Source: DAITPV01 sp050692555 (lineage in GTDB: Bacteria > Actinomycetota > UBA4738 > CALAEC01). Taken from it: a DNA stretch of 16,166 nucleotides. Shown here piece after piece: positions 14,597 to 16,166 of the stretch. A model generated the notes under the pieces. It made no database searches. It saw only the letters and a list, made by a program, of their open reading frames with translations, and was not told where the DNA came from. Both the position numbers and the translations under genes were made by a program. Positions within the stretch are counted from its first letter, which is position 1, and each line of letters begins with the position of its first letter. The stretch is from contig JBOGVS010000050.1 in the NCBI GenBank assembly GCA_050692555.1, positions 1-16,166 of the forward strand, written 5' to 3'.

Positions 14597-16109
14597 CGCC
14601 ACGGTGGCGTTGGCCTCGGTGTTTGGGCTGGTCGCCGTGGCCTGTCCCTCGGATGGTTCGCCGGAGTCGCTGCCGTCCGAGCAGCCCCCGCCGGCCGGAA
14701 CGATCAGGATCGCCTATCCTGAGGAACCGGCCACCCTGAACCCGGTGACCGAGCGCTCGCCGGCGGCTCGCGACATCCTCCGGGCCGTGCTGCCCTCGTT
14801 CTTCGTGGTGGCCCCCGATCTGACCTACCGCCTCTCGCTCCTGGCCGAGGATCCGGAGGTCCGGACCGAGGGAGACCGGATGACGGTTCGATTCCGCATC
14901 AGGGAGGGAGCGCTGTGGTCGGACGGGGAACCCATCACGGTCGACGACGTGGCGTTCACATGGCGAGTGATGACCGAATCAGCCCTCGAGGTGGCCGATC
15001 CTCAGGGATTCGACCACGTGGTGGACGTGGTCGAGATCTCACCGACCGAGGGAGAGCTGGTTCTCTCGCCCCCGCTGGCCTCGTGGCGCGACCTGTTCGC
15101 CGCGGGCCGGTTCGTGCTCCCGGGGCACACGGTTTCCGAACCGGCCGGGGTGGGGGAGTGGGACGAGGGGCCGCCGGTGGGAGCCGGTCCCTTCCTGCTG
15201 GAGCGGTGGGAGCGGGGGAGGGCGGTGGTGCTGGCCGCCGATCCCACTGCCGCGGGGCCGGACCCGTTGGCGGAGCGGATCGAGGTCACCTTCGTCCCAG
15301 ATCCCACCACCGCCATCCAGCTGCTGGAGGCGGGACTCCTGGACGCCGTGGCTCCCATGCTGGGAGTGTCCTGGAGCCGCCGGCTCGCGGCGGTTCCGGG
15401 CGTCCGGATCTCCGAGGCGTACGGTCCCGACCTGATGCACCTGGTGATGAACGCCCAGACCCTGGAGTCCGCCGACACCCGCCGGCGGATCGCCGAGGCC
15501 ATCGACCGTCACAGGTTCGTGGACGCGGTGGTCAACGAGGAAGGGCGGGAGGCACACGGGGTCCTCTCTCCGGAGCAAACCGGATCAGCTTCGGCCTGGT
15601 CCGAGTACGGTACAGGGACGGCCGGTTTGTTGGCCGGTCAGGGTGAGCTGGACCTGGTGTATGCCCGGGGAGAGCTCATCGAGTTCCTGGCCCGGTACGT
15701 GCAGGCCCAGCTCGAGCGAGCCGGCGGAGACGTGGAGCTGGTGCCACTGGAGCCGGACGTCTTCCGGGGCACGTTCCTCCCGGCGAGGCGGTTCGACCTG
15801 GCGCTAGTGGAGGTCCGATCGGGCCCGTCGCCGGATCTGGCTCGATACGTGGAGGCCCCGGGCGGGACACCGGCGCTTACCGCACTCCAGGACCCCAGGC
15901 TGTCATCGCTGATCGAGTCGGTCGACCGGGGCGATCAGGGTGCCCTGGCTGACGCCCAGGAGCGACTGGCGGAACTGGTGCCGGTGCTGCCCCTGTTCCA
16001 GCCGCAGGCGGCCGTGGCGTCTACCAAGGGAGTGGTCGGGCTGGAGGCCAACGCGACCGTGGACGGCCCACTGTGGAATGCGGCCCAGTGGTCCAAGGCG
16101 GTCCTATAA
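14568..16109 (+). CDS. Divergent family-5 extracellular solute-binding lipoprotein
   Basis: This second downstream binding protein has 513 residues. The signal peptide has a basic start (MQRRSRSPRN), a hydrophobic region ALASVFGLVAVA and the lipidated Cys26, then a Ser/Pro-rich linker. Family-5 features are IRIAYPEEPATLNPV (46-60), VRFRIREGALWSDGEPITVDDVAFTW (107-132), GAGPFLLERWERG and the DLMHLVMNAQT / RRRIAEAIDRHRFVDAV segment. The C-terminal half diverges more than in its neighbour, with FVPDPTTAIQLLEAGLLD retained. The ATG lies 29 bases inside the preceding gene with no Shine-Dalgarno, implying translational reinitiation. A later GTG (14604) would lose the basic n-region. The TAA lies inside a perfect TATAAT that may serve the tRNA downstream. 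The ligand is unknown. Confidence 0.87.
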   Translation: MQRRSRSPRNATVALASVFGLVAVACPSDGSPESLPSEQPPPAGTIRIAYPEEPATLNPVTERSPAARDILRAVLPSFFVVAPDLTYRLSLLAEDPEVRTEGDRMTVRFRIREGALWSDGEPITVDDVAFTWRVMTESALEVADPQGFDHVVDVVEISPTEGELVLSPPLASWRDLFAAGRFVLPGHTVSEPAGVGEWDEGPPVGAGPFLLERWERGRAVVLAADPTAAGPDPLAERIEVTFVPDPTTAIQLLEAGLLDAVAPMLGVSWSRRLAAVPGVRISEAYGPDLMHLVMNAQTLESADTRRRIAEAIDRHRFVDAVVNEEGREAHGVLSPEQTGSASAWSEYGTGTAGLLAGQGELDLVYARGELIEFLARYVQAQLERAGGDVELVPLEPDVFRGTFLPARRFDLALVEVRSGPSPDLARYVEAPGGTPALTALQDPRLSSLIESVDRGDQGALADAQERLAELVPVLPLFQPQAAVASTKGVVGLEANATVDGPLWNAAQWSKAVL

Positions 16110-16110
16110 T
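16105..16110 (+). promoter_or_regulatory. -10 box for the tRNA-Leu gene
   Basis: A perfect TATAAT overlaps the stop codon of the preceding gene and lies 10 bases before the tRNA 5' end, so a transcript would carry only a few leader bases. No TTGACA-like hexamer is visible 16-18 bases upstream. Confidence 0.5.
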
Positions 16111-16120
16111 CGAAGTCCGC

Positions 16121-16166
16121 GTCGGAGTGGCGGAATTTGGTAGACGCGCTAGGTTGAGGGCCTAGT
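16121..16166 (+). tRNA. tRNA-Leu (anticodon GAG), 5' part, truncated by window end
   Basis: The first 46 bases of a leucine tRNA are present. A 7-base acceptor strand (16121-16127) is followed by T8-G9, a D-arm with the leucine-type GGCGGAATTTGGTAGACGC core, and a 5-bp anticodon stem CTAGG/CCTAG. The 7-base loop is TTGAGGG, placing anticodon GAG at 16156-16158 (reads CUC and CUU). The variable arm, T-arm and 3' acceptor strand lie beyond the window. tRNA-Leu(GAG) next to secG is known from E. coli and Pseudomonas, which supports the identity. Confidence 0.92.

Overview
The window is high-GC DNA with every protein gene on the + strand. It looks like an uncultured member of the Actinomycetota (actinobacteria). 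The grounds are the uvrC-rapZ / gap-pgk-tpiA-secG backbone typical of that phylum, frequent GTG starts, very short or overlapping gene junctions and many lipoproteins. A run of exactly 100 N (5979-6078) indicates a draft scaffold, probably metagenome-derived. I cannot place it at genus level.

Region 1 (1-2665): the C-terminal part of uvrC (nucleotide excision repair), rapZ overlapping it by 4 bases, then a small unrecognised lipoprotein. In most actinobacteria the yvcK and whiA genes follow rapZ; here the lipoprotein occupies their place.

Region 2 (2666-6243): a lower-glycolysis operon gap-pgk-tpiA followed by an archaeal-type, cofactor-independent phosphoglycerate mutase (ApgM-like) whose middle is lost in the N gap. 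Junctions are 1 base apart or overlap, so translation is probably coupled.

Region 3 (6244-12756): a complete oligopeptide/dipeptide ABC importer in the unusual order permease C - binding protein A - permease B - ATPase D - ATPase F. A candidate sigma-70-type promoter lies upstream, and a strong 11-bp hairpin sits between the binding protein and permease B. The most unusual item in the window is the last gene. This OppF/DppF-type ATPase carries two separate hydrophobic hairpins (four predicted membrane helices) inside its nucleotide-binding domain: one between Walker A and the Q-loop, the other between the Q-loop and the ABC signature. All catalytic motifs remain intact.

Region 4 (12756-16166): secG, overlapping the oppF stop by one base; two more family-5 solute-binding lipoproteins that overlap each other by 29 bases; and the start of a tRNA-Leu(GAG) cut by the window end. 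The known tpiA-secG-tRNA-Leu(GAG) neighbourhood is therefore present but interrupted twice by peptide-transport genes. Together the genes suggest a peptide-scavenging importer with three alternative or cooperating binding lipoproteins, embedded in a glycolysis/secretion housekeeping cluster. No CRISPR array, insertion sequence or phage gene was seen, and there is no gene-free stretch over 300 bases.
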